This document shows positions 28,806 through 40,068 of a stretch of 64,000 bases of DNA, piece by piece. The stretch spans positions 124,001 through 188,000 of the forward strand of contig NZ_BCUD01000001.1 of NCBI RefSeq assembly GCF_001591105.1. Reading direction: 5' to 3'. Made by a program: the position numbers and the translations under genes. The stretch comes from Vibrio nereis NBRC 15637 (lineage in GTDB: Bacteria; Pseudomonadota; Gammaproteobacteria; Enterobacterales; Vibrionaceae). The stretch's first letter is position 1. Each line of letters starts with the position of its first letter. The notes beneath the pieces are model-generated. The model searched no databases and was not told the origin of the DNA. It saw only the letters and a list, made by a program, of their open reading frames with translations.

Positions 28806-29867
28806 TCAGTATTTGGCGGTTTCCAACTGGCTAAAGTCAGGGGGAGCTTGCCACCAGCCGCTATTAGCTACGGGGTTATCTAGCAATACTTGTTCACCAA
28901 AAATTGGGGTAAGTATTTGAACATCGCGCTTTGCTGCAATATCAGAGACTCGTGATAAAGGCTCGTGCCAAGCATGCATAGATAAGTCGAATGTGCCGTT
29001 GTGTATGGGGATCATCACCTTGCCGCGTAAGTCTAGGTGAGCTTTCACGCTCTCTTCGGGCATCATATGAATGGTTTGCCACAAACGGTTGTAGGCGCCA
29101 GCTTCAATCAAAGTGAAATCAAAAGGACCGTAACGCTCACCGATTTCTTTAAAGCCAGAGAAGTATCCGCTATCGCCACTAAAAAAGATCCGACGTTGGT
29201 TGCCGATGATGACCCAGCTCGACCAGAGGGTAGTGTCTCGGTCAAAAAGGCTACGACCAGAAAAGTGTTGAGAAGGCGTAGCGATCAATTCAACGCCTTT
29301 TATGGTGGTTGTTTGCCACCAATCGAGCTCGATAATATTGTCGTGGCTGACACCCCAGCGCTGAAGATGGCTACCGACTTTAAGGGGAGTAATAAAAACA
29401 CCCACTTTATCTTGAATAGTTTGGATTGTGTTTTTGTCCAGGTGATCGTAGTGGTCATGGCTGATCACTACGACATCAATAAGCGGAAGGTCTTCGGCTG
29501 AAATAGGTGAAGGGTGGAAGCGCTTTGGGCCAGCCCATTGAACAGGAGAAGCCCGTTCACTTAGTACAGGGTCGGTTAGAACCCATAGACCATCAATTTT
29601 CATCAATAGTGTGGAGTGCCCTAGGCGGAATAGACAGTCTTCGTTGGCGCTGCAAAGTTGATCGGCAGCAATAGGCTTTATGGGGAGTAAATCGTCAGGG
29701 GTTCTATCTACCTTGGGGGCGGTTAAGAACGCGAGCACGATTTTGGCTGTGTCCCCAAGGCTAGAGGAGTAACGCGTCTCGCTATTGTGAAACTTACCAT
29801 TTTCATTCTGCATACTTGGTATTGCCATGAGTAAACTCCCAAACACGATTGCGATAATCCATTTCAT
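28806..29867 (-). CDS. MBL-fold metallohydrolase, NAPE-PLD-like
   Basis: A 353-residue metallo-beta-lactamase-fold protein. The N-terminal hydrophobic segment (MKWIIAIVFGSLLMAIPSM) is a likely signal peptide or anchor. The zinc motif HDHYDH is at residues 137-142 in HxHxDH form. Later ligands are likely in FFSGDSGYF and IPIHNGTFDL. Order and spacing fit the lactamase_B_2/NAPE-hydrolysing phospholipase D-like group, so a phospholipid-like substrate is possible. It opens the two-gene unit divergent from the TetR gene. Confidence 0.85.
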   Translation of the reverse strand: MKWIIAIVFGSLLMAIPSMQNENGKFHNSETRYSSSLGDTAKIVLAFLTAPKVDRTPDDLLPIKPIAADQLCSANEDCLFRLGHSTLLMKIDGLWVLTDPVLSERASPVQWAGPKRFHPSPISAEDLPLIDVVVISHDHYDHLDKNTIQTIQDKVGVFITPLKVGSHLQRWGVSHDNIIELDWWQTTTIKGVELIATPSQHFSGRSLFDRDTTLWSSWVIIGNQRRIFFSGDSGYFSGFKEIGERYGPFDFTLIEAGAYNRLWQTIHMMPEESVKAHLDLRGKVMIPIHNGTFDLSMHAWHEPLSRVSDIAAKRDVQILTPIFGEQVLLDNPVANSGWWQAPPDFSQLETAKY

Positions 29868-29883
29868 ATTTTTATCGTCACAA

Positions 29884-29941
29884 AAGTAAACTGTACGGTG
29901 TAGTTTACTTAATGTTTTTGAAAAGTAAACTACAGAGTGTA
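29884..29941. promoter_or_regulatory. operator cluster in the TetR/MBL intergenic region
   Basis: Site 1 is an inverted repeat, AAGTAAACT-N9-AGTTTACTT (29884-29910). Site 2 at 29922-29941 repeats the left half: AAAGTAAACT at 29922-29931 then ACAGAGTGTA, compared with AAAGTAAACTGTACGGTGTA at 29883-29902. AAGTAAACT therefore occurs three times, twice forward and once reverse. Site 1 ends 17 bp from the MBL ATG and site 2 is 40 bp from the tetR ATG. This is the classic layout of a TetR autoregulated divergon; binding is inferred. Confidence 0.65.
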
Positions 29942-29981
29942 AAATTTATGCTTAACGCACCGTGAATGAATATTGAGTTGT

Positions 29982-30596
29982 ATGACTGAAATTAAATTGA
30001 GTCGAAGTGAGCTAAAGCGTCAGGCCATCGTAGACGCAGCAATCGAAGCATTTAGAGAAGAAGGGGTCCAGGCGACAAGCATGGATAAACTGGCGAAATT
30101 GGCTAATGTCTCAAAGCGCACCATCTATAACCATTTTGAAAACAAAGAATCTTTAGTGCTGCACTTACTTGCAGAGTTATGGCAGCGATCCATTATGGAA
30201 ACCGAAGTGGTCTATGACAGCAAAGAGCCATTAGATACTCAATTGTCCAAGTTACTGCGAAAAGAGCTGGAGTTTTATTCCTCTCCTCAATATCAAGACT
30301 TAGCACGTGTAGCGTTTGATTACCTGTTTAGTAACCCAGGGATCTTACAAGAGGAACTGCAGAAGCTCTCAGAGAAAGAAACGGCGGTGTATCGGTGGAT
30401 TATTGCCGCAAGAGATGATGGAAAGCTCATTGAACTTGATGCCAATATTGCTAAAGAGCAATTACACAGTTTGATTAAAGGGAGCGCGCTTTGGCCTCAG
30501 TTAGTCCGTCTGAGAGAGGCTTTGACAGACAAGGAGAAAGCCAGCCTAGTGGAGGAAACCACGCGTATCTTTCTTGCACGCTATGCTAATAAGTAG
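29982..30596 (+). CDS. TetR-family transcriptional regulator
   Basis: A 204-residue repressor-type regulator from the ATG at 29982; an upstream in-frame TTG at 29973 adds three residues without support. The HTH is TSMDKLAKLANVSKRTIYNHFENKESL, about residues 33-59. The C-terminal ligand domain is helical and unassigned. It is divergent from the MBL-hydrolase/reductase unit. The repeated AAGTAAACT sites between them suggest it controls both directions. The inducer is unknown, possibly a lipid or lipid breakdown product given the target enzymes. Confidence 0.88.
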   Translation: MTEIKLSRSELKRQAIVDAAIEAFREEGVQATSMDKLAKLANVSKRTIYNHFENKESLVLHLLAELWQRSIMETEVVYDSKEPLDTQLSKLLRKELEFYSSPQYQDLARVAFDYLFSNPGILQEELQKLSEKETAVYRWIIAARDDGKLIELDANIAKEQLHSLIKGSALWPQLVRLREALTDKEKASLVEETTRIFLARYANK

Positions 30597-30605
30597 GCTT
30601 GTATA

Positions 30606-30636
30606 AAAAAGCCAGCAAGGTGTTTGCTGGCTTTTT
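30606..30636. terminator. bidirectional terminator, tetR / ansA
   Basis: AAAAAGCCAGCAA and TTGCTGGCTTTTT pair around a 4-5 nt loop between the converging genes. Confidence 0.88.
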
Positions 30637-30654
30637 GTTATTTGGACGGAAGAG

Positions 30655-31671
30655 TTAAATACTCATTTCACCGCGCAGTACTTGCTGCATTTTCACTTTG
30701 ACTTGTTCGTAAGACAGGTCCTGGCTGAGTAAGTAGTGCAGTTTTGCCAATGCCGCTTCTGGTGTCATATCGTAACCACTGATGACGCCTGCTTCGGCAA
30801 GGGCGCAGCCTGTTGCATATCCACCCATGTTGACTTTACCCGCTAAGCACTGAGTCAGGTTGACCACTATCACGCCACGTTCTGATGCATCTCTCAGGTG
30901 CCCTAATAGCTCAGGGTTTTGTGGTGCATTGCCGACGCCAAATGTCAGTAGAATCATCGCGTTGACAGGTTGCAGCAGTGTATTGCGGATCACTTCATGT
31001 GAAATTCCAGGGTACATGGTGATAACACCGATCGGCTGCGGTGTAATGTCATGCACTTTAAATTCGCCTTCAGGCTCCGCACCCACTTGAACATCATTGC
31101 TGATTTGGATGTTGATACCCGCTTCCAACAAAGGGGGAAGGTTCGGTGAAGTGAATGCGTTGAAGCCGTCCGCGTGAGATTTAGTGCTGCGGTTGCCGCG
31201 CATCAGTTTGTTGTTGAAGAACAACGTCACTTCATTGATTGGGTAGTTGGCCGCAATGTGTAAAGCATTCAGCAAATTGGCTTGTCCGTCAGAGCGTAGC
31301 TCTGCCAAAGGAATTTGCGAACCAGTCACAATAACGGGTTTGCCTAAGTTCTCTAGCATGAATGACAGGGCAGAGGCTGTATACGCCATGGTGTCTGTAC
31401 CGTGGAGAATAACGAAGCCATCATATTTATCGTAATTGTTACGAATATCATCAGCAATTTGCTGCCAGTCTTTTGGCGTCATGTCTGACGAGTCGATCAG
31501 TGGCGCATATTCATGGATTGTGAATTCTGGCATTTCTGGGCGGTGGAACTCCGGCATGCTTGCCAGTTGTTTTTCCATAAATCCTGCCACTGGAACATAG
31601 CCATGATCATTCGACTTCTGCATACCAATGGTGCCGCCAGTGTAAGCGATATAAATGTGTTTTCTTGCCAT
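30655..31671 (-). CDS. ansA: type I (cytosolic) L-asparaginase
   Basis: Hydrolyses L-asparagine to aspartate and ammonia. The product is 338 residues, the E. coli AnsA length. The first catalytic motif YTGGTIG has Thr14 as nucleophile; the second, HGTDTM, is at residues 90-95. No signal peptide is present, which agrees with the low-affinity cytosolic type I enzyme and not the periplasmic AnsB. It lies downstream of sppA on the same strand with a 154-bp gap holding a terminator, as sppA-ansA in E. coli. Confidence 0.94.
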   Translation of the reverse strand: MARKHIYIAYTGGTIGMQKSNDHGYVPVAGFMEKQLASMPEFHRPEMPEFTIHEYAPLIDSSDMTPKDWQQIADDIRNNYDKYDGFVILHGTDTMAYTASALSFMLENLGKPVIVTGSQIPLAELRSDGQANLLNALHIAANYPINEVTLFFNNKLMRGNRSTKSHADGFNAFTSPNLPPLLEAGINIQISNDVQVGAEPEGEFKVHDITPQPIGVITMYPGISHEVIRNTLLQPVNAMILLTFGVGNAPQNPELLGHLRDASERGVIVVNLTQCLAGKVNMGGYATGCALAEAGVISGYDMTPEAALAKLHYLLSQDLSYEQVKVKMQQVLRGEMSI

Positions 31672-31735
31672 TGCTTAGAAACCAATCATTGTAGGGGGAA
31701 CAGAGGTGGGAGATTATATAGCAATCGACGCCAAT

Positions 31736-31764
31736 AAAAAGGGGCATCCCACACTGGAATGCCC
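31736..31764 (-). terminator. sppA intrinsic terminator
   Basis: On the minus strand GGGCAT and ATGCCC(C) pair around a 10-nt loop, followed by TTTTT. It ends just before the ansA leader. Confidence 0.65.
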
Positions 31765-31825
31765 TCAATCACACTATAAGTAGAGTAAAACTCTGTTGCA
31801 TATATTTATGCTGCTACAGGTCAGA

Positions 31826-33676
31826 TCACTCAACCAAACAATTTAAACAAAACGCGTACTGACCTTTTGGATCATTGAAGTTTTGTAGTAGGTCCGCATC
31901 TGCGCTCATTTGGTTCACAATCGGCTGCATAGAGGATGGCAGCATAGACGTGACATCCAAATTTAATGAGACCTTAACCTGATTCATCAGCTCATGGATG
32001 AACTGCTGTGCAGGTGACAGTGGCTCTTCAACCCAGTAGATGTTGTAGCTCTCTAGATCTGCCAGATTAGCGGCCAGCTTCACTGCGTCATCAAAATCAC
32101 CAATCGTATCGACCAGACCATGGTTCAGTGCATCTTGGCCCGTCCAAACTCGACCTTGCGCCACTTTGTCCAATTGCTTAATTGGAATATTGCGGTTTGA
32201 GCTAACTAGGTTGGTAAAACGCTTGTAGCCATGTTCAATACCCAACTGAAATGCTTCCGATGCGCCTTCAGAAAGACCTGTGGTCAAACCTACATCAGAG
32301 AATGGTGAAGTGCCGACACCATCTGTATAGATCCCCAGTTTATCGAGCCCTTTTTCAAAGGTCGTAATGACACTGAAGATGCCGATAGAACCTGTCAGCG
32401 TGGTTGGTTGGGCCACAATCTGATCGGCACTCATTGAAATCCAGTAACCGCCTGACGCCGCTAGGCTAGACATTGACGCGACGACAGGCTTGCCTGCTTC
32501 TTTAAGTGCTTCAATTTCATTACGAATCACTTCTGATGCGAAAGCACTGCCTCCTGGGCTGTCTACGCGTAAAACCACCGCTTTCACTTTATGGTCGTTA
32601 CGAGCTTGACGAAGCAGGGATGCAACCGTATCACCCCCAGCAGTGCCAGCAGGGTGGGAACCGTCCATGATGGCTCCGCTTGCTATCACGACAGCAACGT
32701 CATCCGCCGCCATATCAAACTTAGGCATCATTGTTTGCTGGTAGCTGTAGTAATCAATATGGTTGTAGCTATCTTCACCATTGCTACCAAATACTTCGGT
32801 GAGCTCGGCTCTGACTTGCTGACGTGTTGCCAATTTATCGACTAAGCCGATATTGAGTGACAGCGCCGCTAAATCACCATCGTTCTTTTTCAGCAGTGAC
32901 AAGAATGACTTCATGTCAGGTGTTAGCGTTTCTGGGGCTATTTGGCGGTTAGATGCAATATCGTCAACATATGCGCCCCAAAGTTGTCCTAGCCAACGTG
33001 AAGCAGACTCTTTCGCTTCTTGAGACATATCATCACGAATAAACGGTTCAATGGCTGACTTGTAAGTGCCTACTCTGAACACATGCGTATTGACGTTGAA
33101 CTTCTCTAGGAACGTTTTGTAGTAAAGAGAATAGGCACTGTAGCCTTTCAGCATCACCGCACCATCAGGCGCTAGGTAAACGTCATCTGCGTAGCTTGCC
33201 AGGTAGTATTGGCTTTGATTATAAAAATCACCAACAGCGTAAACAGGCTTGCCTGAAGTTTTAAACTCATTCAGTGCCTTAGCAATATAGCGCAGCTTAG
33301 TTAGGTTCGTTTCAGGAAGGTCACGTAACGCAAGCACTAAGCCGGTGACTTTATCATCGTCTTTGGCGTAGCGAATGGTTTCTACAACATCAAACAAGAC
33401 GTTTTCTTTTGGCAACTCTTGACCTAAGAGTGAGCCTGTAAACGAATCCATTGGGTTCACGTAACGTGGCTGTTCGACCAAAGGCCCAGATAAGTTCAGG
33501 ATCAGAGCGGATGCTTTGGGTACTTGTGGCGCAGTCGGAGCCGCATGAAAGTAAACAAAATAAATAACCGCGATAGTTACTAAAAAAAGAAGGTTTGCTA
33601 GGGCGAGTCGGGTAAAGGTGATCAGTTTCCAGATCCCTTTAAAGAACATCCCTATAAACTTAAATAGTGTTTTCAT
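31826..33676 (-). CDS. sppA: signal peptide peptidase SppA, 67K type
   Basis: Inner-membrane serine protease degrading cleaved signal peptides. The product is 616 residues (618 in E. coli). The N-terminal membrane span is at about residues 28-45. The Lys/Ser dyad appears as Lys206 (RVGTYKSAIEP) and Ser408 (LAASGGYW), in the two halves of the duplicated S49 fold. VDSPGGSAFASEVIRNE marks the second domain. The C-terminus ends ...FCLNCLVE, with an unusual Cys pair. It is divergent from fadH and followed by ansA. Confidence 0.95.
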   Translation of the reverse strand: MKTLFKFIGMFFKGIWKLITFTRLALANLLFLVTIAVIYFVYFHAAPTAPQVPKASALILNLSGPLVEQPRYVNPMDSFTGSLLGQELPKENVLFDVVETIRYAKDDDKVTGLVLALRDLPETNLTKLRYIAKALNEFKTSGKPVYAVGDFYNQSQYYLASYADDVYLAPDGAVMLKGYSAYSLYYKTFLEKFNVNTHVFRVGTYKSAIEPFIRDDMSQEAKESASRWLGQLWGAYVDDIASNRQIAPETLTPDMKSFLSLLKKNDGDLAALSLNIGLVDKLATRQQVRAELTEVFGSNGEDSYNHIDYYSYQQTMMPKFDMAADDVAVVIASGAIMDGSHPAGTAGGDTVASLLRQARNDHKVKAVVLRVDSPGGSAFASEVIRNEIEALKEAGKPVVASMSSLAASGGYWISMSADQIVAQPTTLTGSIGIFSVITTFEKGLDKLGIYTDGVGTSPFSDVGLTTGLSEGASEAFQLGIEHGYKRFTNLVSSNRNIPIKQLDKVAQGRVWTGQDALNHGLVDTIGDFDDAVKLAANLADLESYNIYWVEEPLSPAQQFIHELMNQVKVSLNLDVTSMLPSSMQPIVNQMSADADLLQNFNDPKGQYAFCLNCLVE

Positions 33677-33841
33677 TTAATCTCCGCTGCGCGCGTCGCA
33701 GTTTAAGGCTTAACCGTTGTAAGACCTTATAAATTCAGAAAAGTTACATCCTACTTAAACAAGTATAAGCGCACAACCGTAAGATTGATCGGTGTTACAT
33801 AAATGTAAACGGTTGTTTGATTTTTATAACAAAGACTTTTA

Positions 33842-33857
33842 TTGTGGTCAGACCATA
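33842..33857. promoter_or_regulatory. FadR operator upstream of fadH
   Basis: TGGTCAGACCA (33845-33855) is a perfect match to the FadR core TGGTCNGACCA. It lies 16 bp before the fadH start region, where FadR would block transcription until long-chain acyl-CoA releases it. fadH is a known fatty acid degradation gene. Binding by the Vibrio FadR is inferred. Confidence 0.75.
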
Positions 33858-33861
33858 ATAA

Positions 33862-35886
<2,025 letters not shown>

Positions 35887-35903
35887 AATATACAGATAAA
35901 ATA

Positions 35904-35929
35904 AGACCTCCGAAATGGGAGGTCTTTTT
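35904..35929 (+). terminator. fadH intrinsic terminator
   Basis: AGACCTCC and GGAGGTCT pair around a short loop and are followed by TTTT. Confidence 0.85.
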
Positions 35930-35964
35930 GTATCAATGCTCGGTTAAATCGTGAAAGGAACGCG

Positions 35965-36798
35965 TTATAGAATCACGGTTTTGTTGCCATAAACAAACAC
36001 ATGATCATTCAGCACTTTGTTGAGCGCTTTGCTCAGCACGTTTTTTTCCACATCGCGTCCAGCCTGGGCCATATCATGTGCGCTAAACGTGTGATCAACC
36101 GGGATCACGTCTTGTTTAATGATTGGGCCTTCATCCAAATCATTAGTGACGAAATGTGCGGTTGCACCGATGATCTTAACCCCACGTTCGTACGCTTGCT
36201 GGTAAGGTTTCGCACCAATAAAGGCTGGCAAGAAACTGTGGTGGATGTTAATGATCTTGTGATGGTATTTCTCAACGAAAGACGGCGTTAGAACGCGCAT
36301 GTATTTGGCGAGTACCAAATAATCCGCCTCATATTGGTCAACCACTTCGAGCACTTTCTGTTCATGTTCTTCACGGTTCAAGCCTTCGTGTGACACGTGA
36401 TGATAAGGAATATCGAACTTCTCGGTTAAGTTTTGCAACGTGTCGTAGTTTCCGACCACAGCGGCAATCTCAACATCGAGGCTACCGTCGTAGTTCTTCA
36501 TTAGGATATCACCGATACAGTGTGCTTCTTTGGTCACTAAAATCACAATGCGTTTGCGTGCGGAGCTAATCAGTTTGTAATTGGCATTTTCAGGTAGTGC
36601 TTGGCTAAGGTCTGCGAGAAATGTCTCGTCGTTAAAGTAACCTTCAAGTTCCGTACGCATGAAAAAGTGGCCACTGGTGTTATCTACAAACTCATTGTTG
36701 TGAATGATATTCAGTTGGTGTTTGTAACAAATATTAGTGATCTTTGAAATAAGACCTGGGGCGTCAGTGCAGTGCGTGAGTAGCGTTTTCTTTTCCAT
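35965..36798 (-). CDS. purU: formyltetrahydrofolate deformylase
   Basis: Hydrolyses 10-formyl-THF to THF and formate, supplying formate to PurT. The product is 277 residues (280 in E. coli). The N-terminal ACT domain (LLTHCTDAPGLISKITNICYKHQLNI) senses methionine/glycine in E. coli. The C-terminal formyltransferase-like domain carries INIHHSFLPAFIGAKPY and the catalytic-type ATAHFVTNDLDEGPIIKQD, with His and Asp present. It is divergent from yoaA and converges on fadH. Confidence 0.95.
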   Translation of the reverse strand: MEKKTLLTHCTDAPGLISKITNICYKHQLNIIHNNEFVDNTSGHFFMRTELEGYFNDETFLADLSQALPENANYKLISSARKRIVILVTKEAHCIGDILMKNYDGSLDVEIAAVVGNYDTLQNLTEKFDIPYHHVSHEGLNREEHEQKVLEVVDQYEADYLVLAKYMRVLTPSFVEKYHHKIINIHHSFLPAFIGAKPYQQAYERGVKIIGATAHFVTNDLDEGPIIKQDVIPVDHTFSAHDMAQAGRDVEKNVLSKALNKVLNDHVFVYGNKTVIL

Positions 36799-37076
36799 TT
36801 ATATAGATACTTCCATGAATGATTTTTTGTTGTGTTTTTTAGATTTTCTTAGGGCTTCGAACGAAGAAGTCTCTTAAATCCTAAAAGTAACAATTAAACT
36901 AATATTGACGTGGTTTCAACAAATAATCGTCATGGTCGCTTTTTATTTGTCGCTTTCTTATCTGGGACGGTAAGTGAGTGAGCTCTCCCGACGAATGTTC
37001 ATTCTTATTCGCACGCCGTCATCAAAGCTGCCATAATCCACTTCTTAGATTTGCAGACCCTAAAGACCCTTTTTCG

Positions 37077-39005
37077 ATGATCTCCAAAACTTTCTCTTCC
37101 GATGGCGCATTAGGAAAAGCCATTCCGGGCTTTCAACCTCGTCAGGCTCAGTTGGATATGGCTGAAGCGGTTTCCAATGCGATAAAGCAAAACACGCAGT
37201 TAGTGGTTGAAGCTGGAACAGGAACAGGTAAAACATTTGCCTATTTGGTGCCTGCTTTACTAAGCGGGAAGAAAACCATCATCAGCACTGGGTCAAAAAA
37301 CCTTCAGGAGCAGTTGTTCCACCGTGATTTACCGCTTATGACTAGCGCCTTGGGATTTTATGGTCAAGTGGCGCTGTTAAAAGGTCGGGCGAACTATTTG
37401 TGTTTAGACAGATTAAGTCGGCAAATGTTGGAAAGTCACGGCAATAATGCGGACCCTGCATTGTTGAGCCAGCTAGTTAAAGTGCGCTCTTGGGTGAGTG
37501 AGACAAAAACGGGCGATCTAGGGGATTGTGATGCGATCGCCGAAGATAGCCCAGTGATCCCGACCATAACCTCCACCAACGACAACTGCTTAGGCAAAGA
37601 GTGTCCGAGTTATCAAGACTGCTTTGTGTTGAAAGCGCGTAAAAAGGCAATGGAGGCGGATGTGGTCGTGGTTAACCACCATTTATTCCTCGCTGACCTC
37701 GCCATTAAAGAAACAGGATTTGGAGAGCTGATCCCAGAAGCAGACGTGTTCATTTTTGACGAAGCCCATCAGTTGCCTGATATCGCCAGCCAGTACTTTG
37801 GGCAATCATTGTCTAGTCGTCAGATCCAAGAACTGTCAAAAGATATCGAGATTGGTTATCGAACCGAAGCGAAAGATATGCGCCAACTACAGAAAGTGGG
37901 TGAGAAATTACTGCAATCGGCGATGGATCTGCGCATTACTTTGGGAGAACCGGGCTTTCGCGGCAACTGGCGTGAAGCGATCAAGTCTCCTTCCATTGCA
38001 CGTGAGTTGGAACGGTTGCAAGAAGCACTCGATTTTGCGCTTGAGGTGTTGAAGTTGGCTCTTGGAAGAAGCCAATTGCTCGACAGTGCTTTCGAACGAG
38101 CGAATACAATCCAAGCGCGATTGCAGCGTGTCTGTGATGTTTCTATTACGGGATATTCGTATTGGTTCGACACCACGCCGCGCCACTTCAGTCTCCACAT
38201 CACGCCGCTTTCTGTTGCGGATAAATTCCACGAGCAGATCGAGCTTAAGCAGGGTGCTTGGATTTTTACTTCTGCGACGCTGGCGGTTAACGGTGATTTT
38301 GGCCACTTTACATCTCGGCTGGGGTTAAAACCGCAACAACAGCTCTCGTTACCCAGCCCGTTCGATTACCAAAGTCAGGCAAGGCTTTGTGTCCCTCGTT
38401 ATTTGCCAGAGCCAAATAGCCCAGGGCTAGCAGACAAGCTAGTGCGAATGCTGTCACCAGTGATTGAACGCAACCAAGGGCGGTGTTTCTTCCTTTGTAC
38501 CTCGCACAGCATGATGAGAGAGTTGGGAGAGCGCTTTCGTGAAACGTTGACCGTACCCGTCCTTATGCAAGGTGAAACCAGTAAACAGAAAACATTGGCC
38601 GAGTTTATGGAGCTGGGAAATGCGTTGTTGGTCGCCACTGGCGCTTTTTGGGAAGGGATAGATGTTAGAGGTGATGCACTGAGCTGTGTTATCATCGACA
38701 AATTGCCGTTTACCGCGCCTGATGACCCACTACTGAAAGCACGCATAGAAGATTGCCAACTAAAAGGCGGTGATCCGTTTGCTCAAGTTCAGATCCCTGA
38801 TGCAGTCATTACACTCAAGCAGGGCGTCGGGCGGTTAATCCGAGACAAGAAAGACAAAGGTGCGTTGATTATTTGTGATAATCGACTGGTAACCAGAGAA
38901 TACGGCGGCGTATTTCTAGCGAGTTTACCGCCGATTCCGCGCACCAGAGACTTGGGTGTGGTGGAAGACTTTCTTGACCATATTTTAGAAACAACAAACG
39001 AATAA
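37077..39005 (+). CDS. yoaA: ATP-dependent DNA helicase, YoaA/DinG family
   Basis: XPD-like 5'-3' helicase with an Fe-S cluster; in E. coli it works with HolC at damaged forks. The product is 642 residues from the ATG at 37077; an in-frame start at 36978 adds 33 residues that look non-family, while [29 protein letters not shown] resembles YoaA. Walker A is [10 protein letters not shown]. Fe-S cysteines appear as CLD then [12 protein letters not shown]. The DEAH box is DEAHQLPD and motif VI is QGVGRLIR. The ribosome site is weak. The gene leads into tsaB after 13 nt. Confidence 0.92.
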   Translation: MISKTFSSDGALGKAIPGFQPRQAQLDMAEAVSNAIKQNTQLVVEAGTGTGKTFAYLVPALLSGKKTIISTGSKNLQEQLFHRDLPLMTSALGFYGQVALLKGRANYLCLDRLSRQMLESHGNNADPALLSQLVKVRSWVSETKTGDLGDCDAIAEDSPVIPTITSTNDNCLGKECPSYQDCFVLKARKKAMEADVVVVNHHLFLADLAIKETGFGELIPEADVFIFDEAHQLPDIASQYFGQSLSSRQIQELSKDIEIGYRTEAKDMRQLQKVGEKLLQSAMDLRITLGEPGFRGNWREAIKSPSIARELERLQEALDFALEVLKLALGRSQLLDSAFERANTIQARLQRVCDVSITGYSYWFDTTPRHFSLHITPLSVADKFHEQIELKQGAWIFTSATLAVNGDFGHFTSRLGLKPQQQLSLPSPFDYQSQARLCVPRYLPEPNSPGLADKLVRMLSPVIERNQGRCFFLCTSHSMMRELGERFRETLTVPVLMQGETSKQKTLAEFMELGNALLVATGAFWEGIDVRGDALSCVIIDKLPFTAPDDPLLKARIEDCQLKGGDPFAQVQIPDAVITLKQGVGRLIRDKKDKGALIICDNRLVTREYGGVFLASLPPIPRTRDLGVVEDFLDHILETTNE

Positions 39006-39018
39006 TTTAGAGATTTCA

Positions 39019-39720
39019 ATGAGCGCTAAGATCCTTGCCCTAGATACTGCGACAGAAAACTGTTCAGTGGCTCTTTTAGTTGATGAGAAAGTGTATGTAC
39101 GCAGTGAAGTTGCACCAAGAGACCATACCAAAAAGATTCTGCCAATGGTGGACGAAGTATTAAAAGAAGCTGGCGTAGCACTGGCAGACTTGGATGCATT
39201 GGCATTTGGTCGTGGCCCTGGTAGCTTTACTGGTGTACGTATTGGTATCGGTATTGCTCAGGGCTTAGCATTTGGCGCTGATCTGCCAATGATAGGCGTC
39301 TCGACGCTAGAAGCTATGGCTCAGGGTTGTTTCCGTAAGCACAATGCAAGCCATGTAGCATGTGCGATTGACGCACGCATGAGCGAAGTCTATTGGGGAC
39401 GTTTTGTACGTCAGCAAGATGGAACTTGGGCGCAGTTTGATCAAGAGCAAGTGATTCCACCAGCAGTATTGGCTGAGCAAAGTCAGGCTGACGAACACGT
39501 TTGGTCGACAGCGGGTACGGGTTGGGACGCGTACGGTGAAGCGTTGGCGGGTTTAAAGTTCAATCGTGAAGGCAGTGATGTTCTATTCCCAGATGCGGAA
39601 GATATTGTCCAAATTGCGAAACTTGAGCTGGAGAAAGGCAACACTTTAGATGCGGAAGAAGCAAGCCCAACATATCTTCGTGACACCGTGGCGTGGAAAA
39701 AGCTGCCTGGTCGTGAATAA
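39019..39720 (+). CDS. tsaB: tRNA t6A37 threonylcarbamoyltransferase complex subunit TsaB
   Basis: TsaB forms the TsaBDE complex that transfers the threonylcarbamoyl group to A37 of ANN-decoding tRNAs. The 233-residue product has ASKHA-fold landmarks: [16 protein letters not shown] at residues 4-19, [13 protein letters not shown] near 36, and [22 protein letters not shown] near 68-89. It follows yoaA by 13 nt, as in E. coli, and is probably in the same operon. AGAGATTTCA precedes the ATG. Confidence 0.95.
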   Translation: MSAKILALDTATENCSVALLVDEKVYVRSEVAPRDHTKKILPMVDEVLKEAGVALADLDALAFGRGPGSFTGVRIGIGIAQGLAFGADLPMIGVSTLEAMAQGCFRKHNASHVACAIDARMSEVYWGRFVRQQDGTWAQFDQEQVIPPAVLAEQSQADEHVWSTAGTGWDAYGEALAGLKFNREGSDVLFPDAEDIVQIAKLELEKGNTLDAEEASPTYLRDTVAWKKLPGRE

Positions 39721-39738
39721 TTGAGTTAGACGGATAGT

Positions 39739-40041
39739 ATGGTTTCAATTAACGGATTACCTTCTTCTGTACCTGGCCCCAATAGGGCTAATAAGGCCAA
39801 TAAGAAGAATGAGGTCAAGAAGTCAGAACAAAAGAGCGCAGTTGGCCAGCCTTCTAAGGTGGCGAATGCGGTCGCTCATACTATCCGTCATGTCAACGAG
39901 TCAGACATTCATAAAGCGCAAGTTCAGTATGATCTCCCAGAAGGGCGAGGGCGCAAGGCGATGGAAGAGTACATGAGCGTTATGAATCAATCGAAACGTG
40001 ATGAACTCTCAATGATGATGGGTGTCGATATTTATATATAG
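39739..40041 (+). CDS. small conserved protein of unknown function
   Basis: A 100-residue protein with no recognised domain. The N-terminal half is basic and disordered (PNRANKANKKNEVKKSEQKS). The C-terminal half is helical and more ordered (AVAHTIRHVNESDIHKAQVQYD ... RKAMEEYMSVMNQSKRDEL), ending MMGVDIYI. There are no Cys or catalytic motifs, no signal peptide and no membrane span. It sits 18 bp after tsaB and 27 bp before slp, so it is probably an operon member. E. coli has no gene in this position. Confidence 0.7.
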   Translation: MVSINGLPSSVPGPNRANKANKKNEVKKSEQKSAVGQPSKVANAVAHTIRHVNESDIHKAQVQYDLPEGRGRKAMEEYMSVMNQSKRDELSMMMGVDIYI

Positions 40042-40068
40042 TTCTTTCACTTTAAAGGTGGTGACATC

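Noticed and set aside
36978..37076. Extended yoaA N-terminus
   Set aside because: The extra 33 residues (SSPDECSFLFARRHQSC...) do not look like the family, and the 37077 ATG gives the YoaA start.
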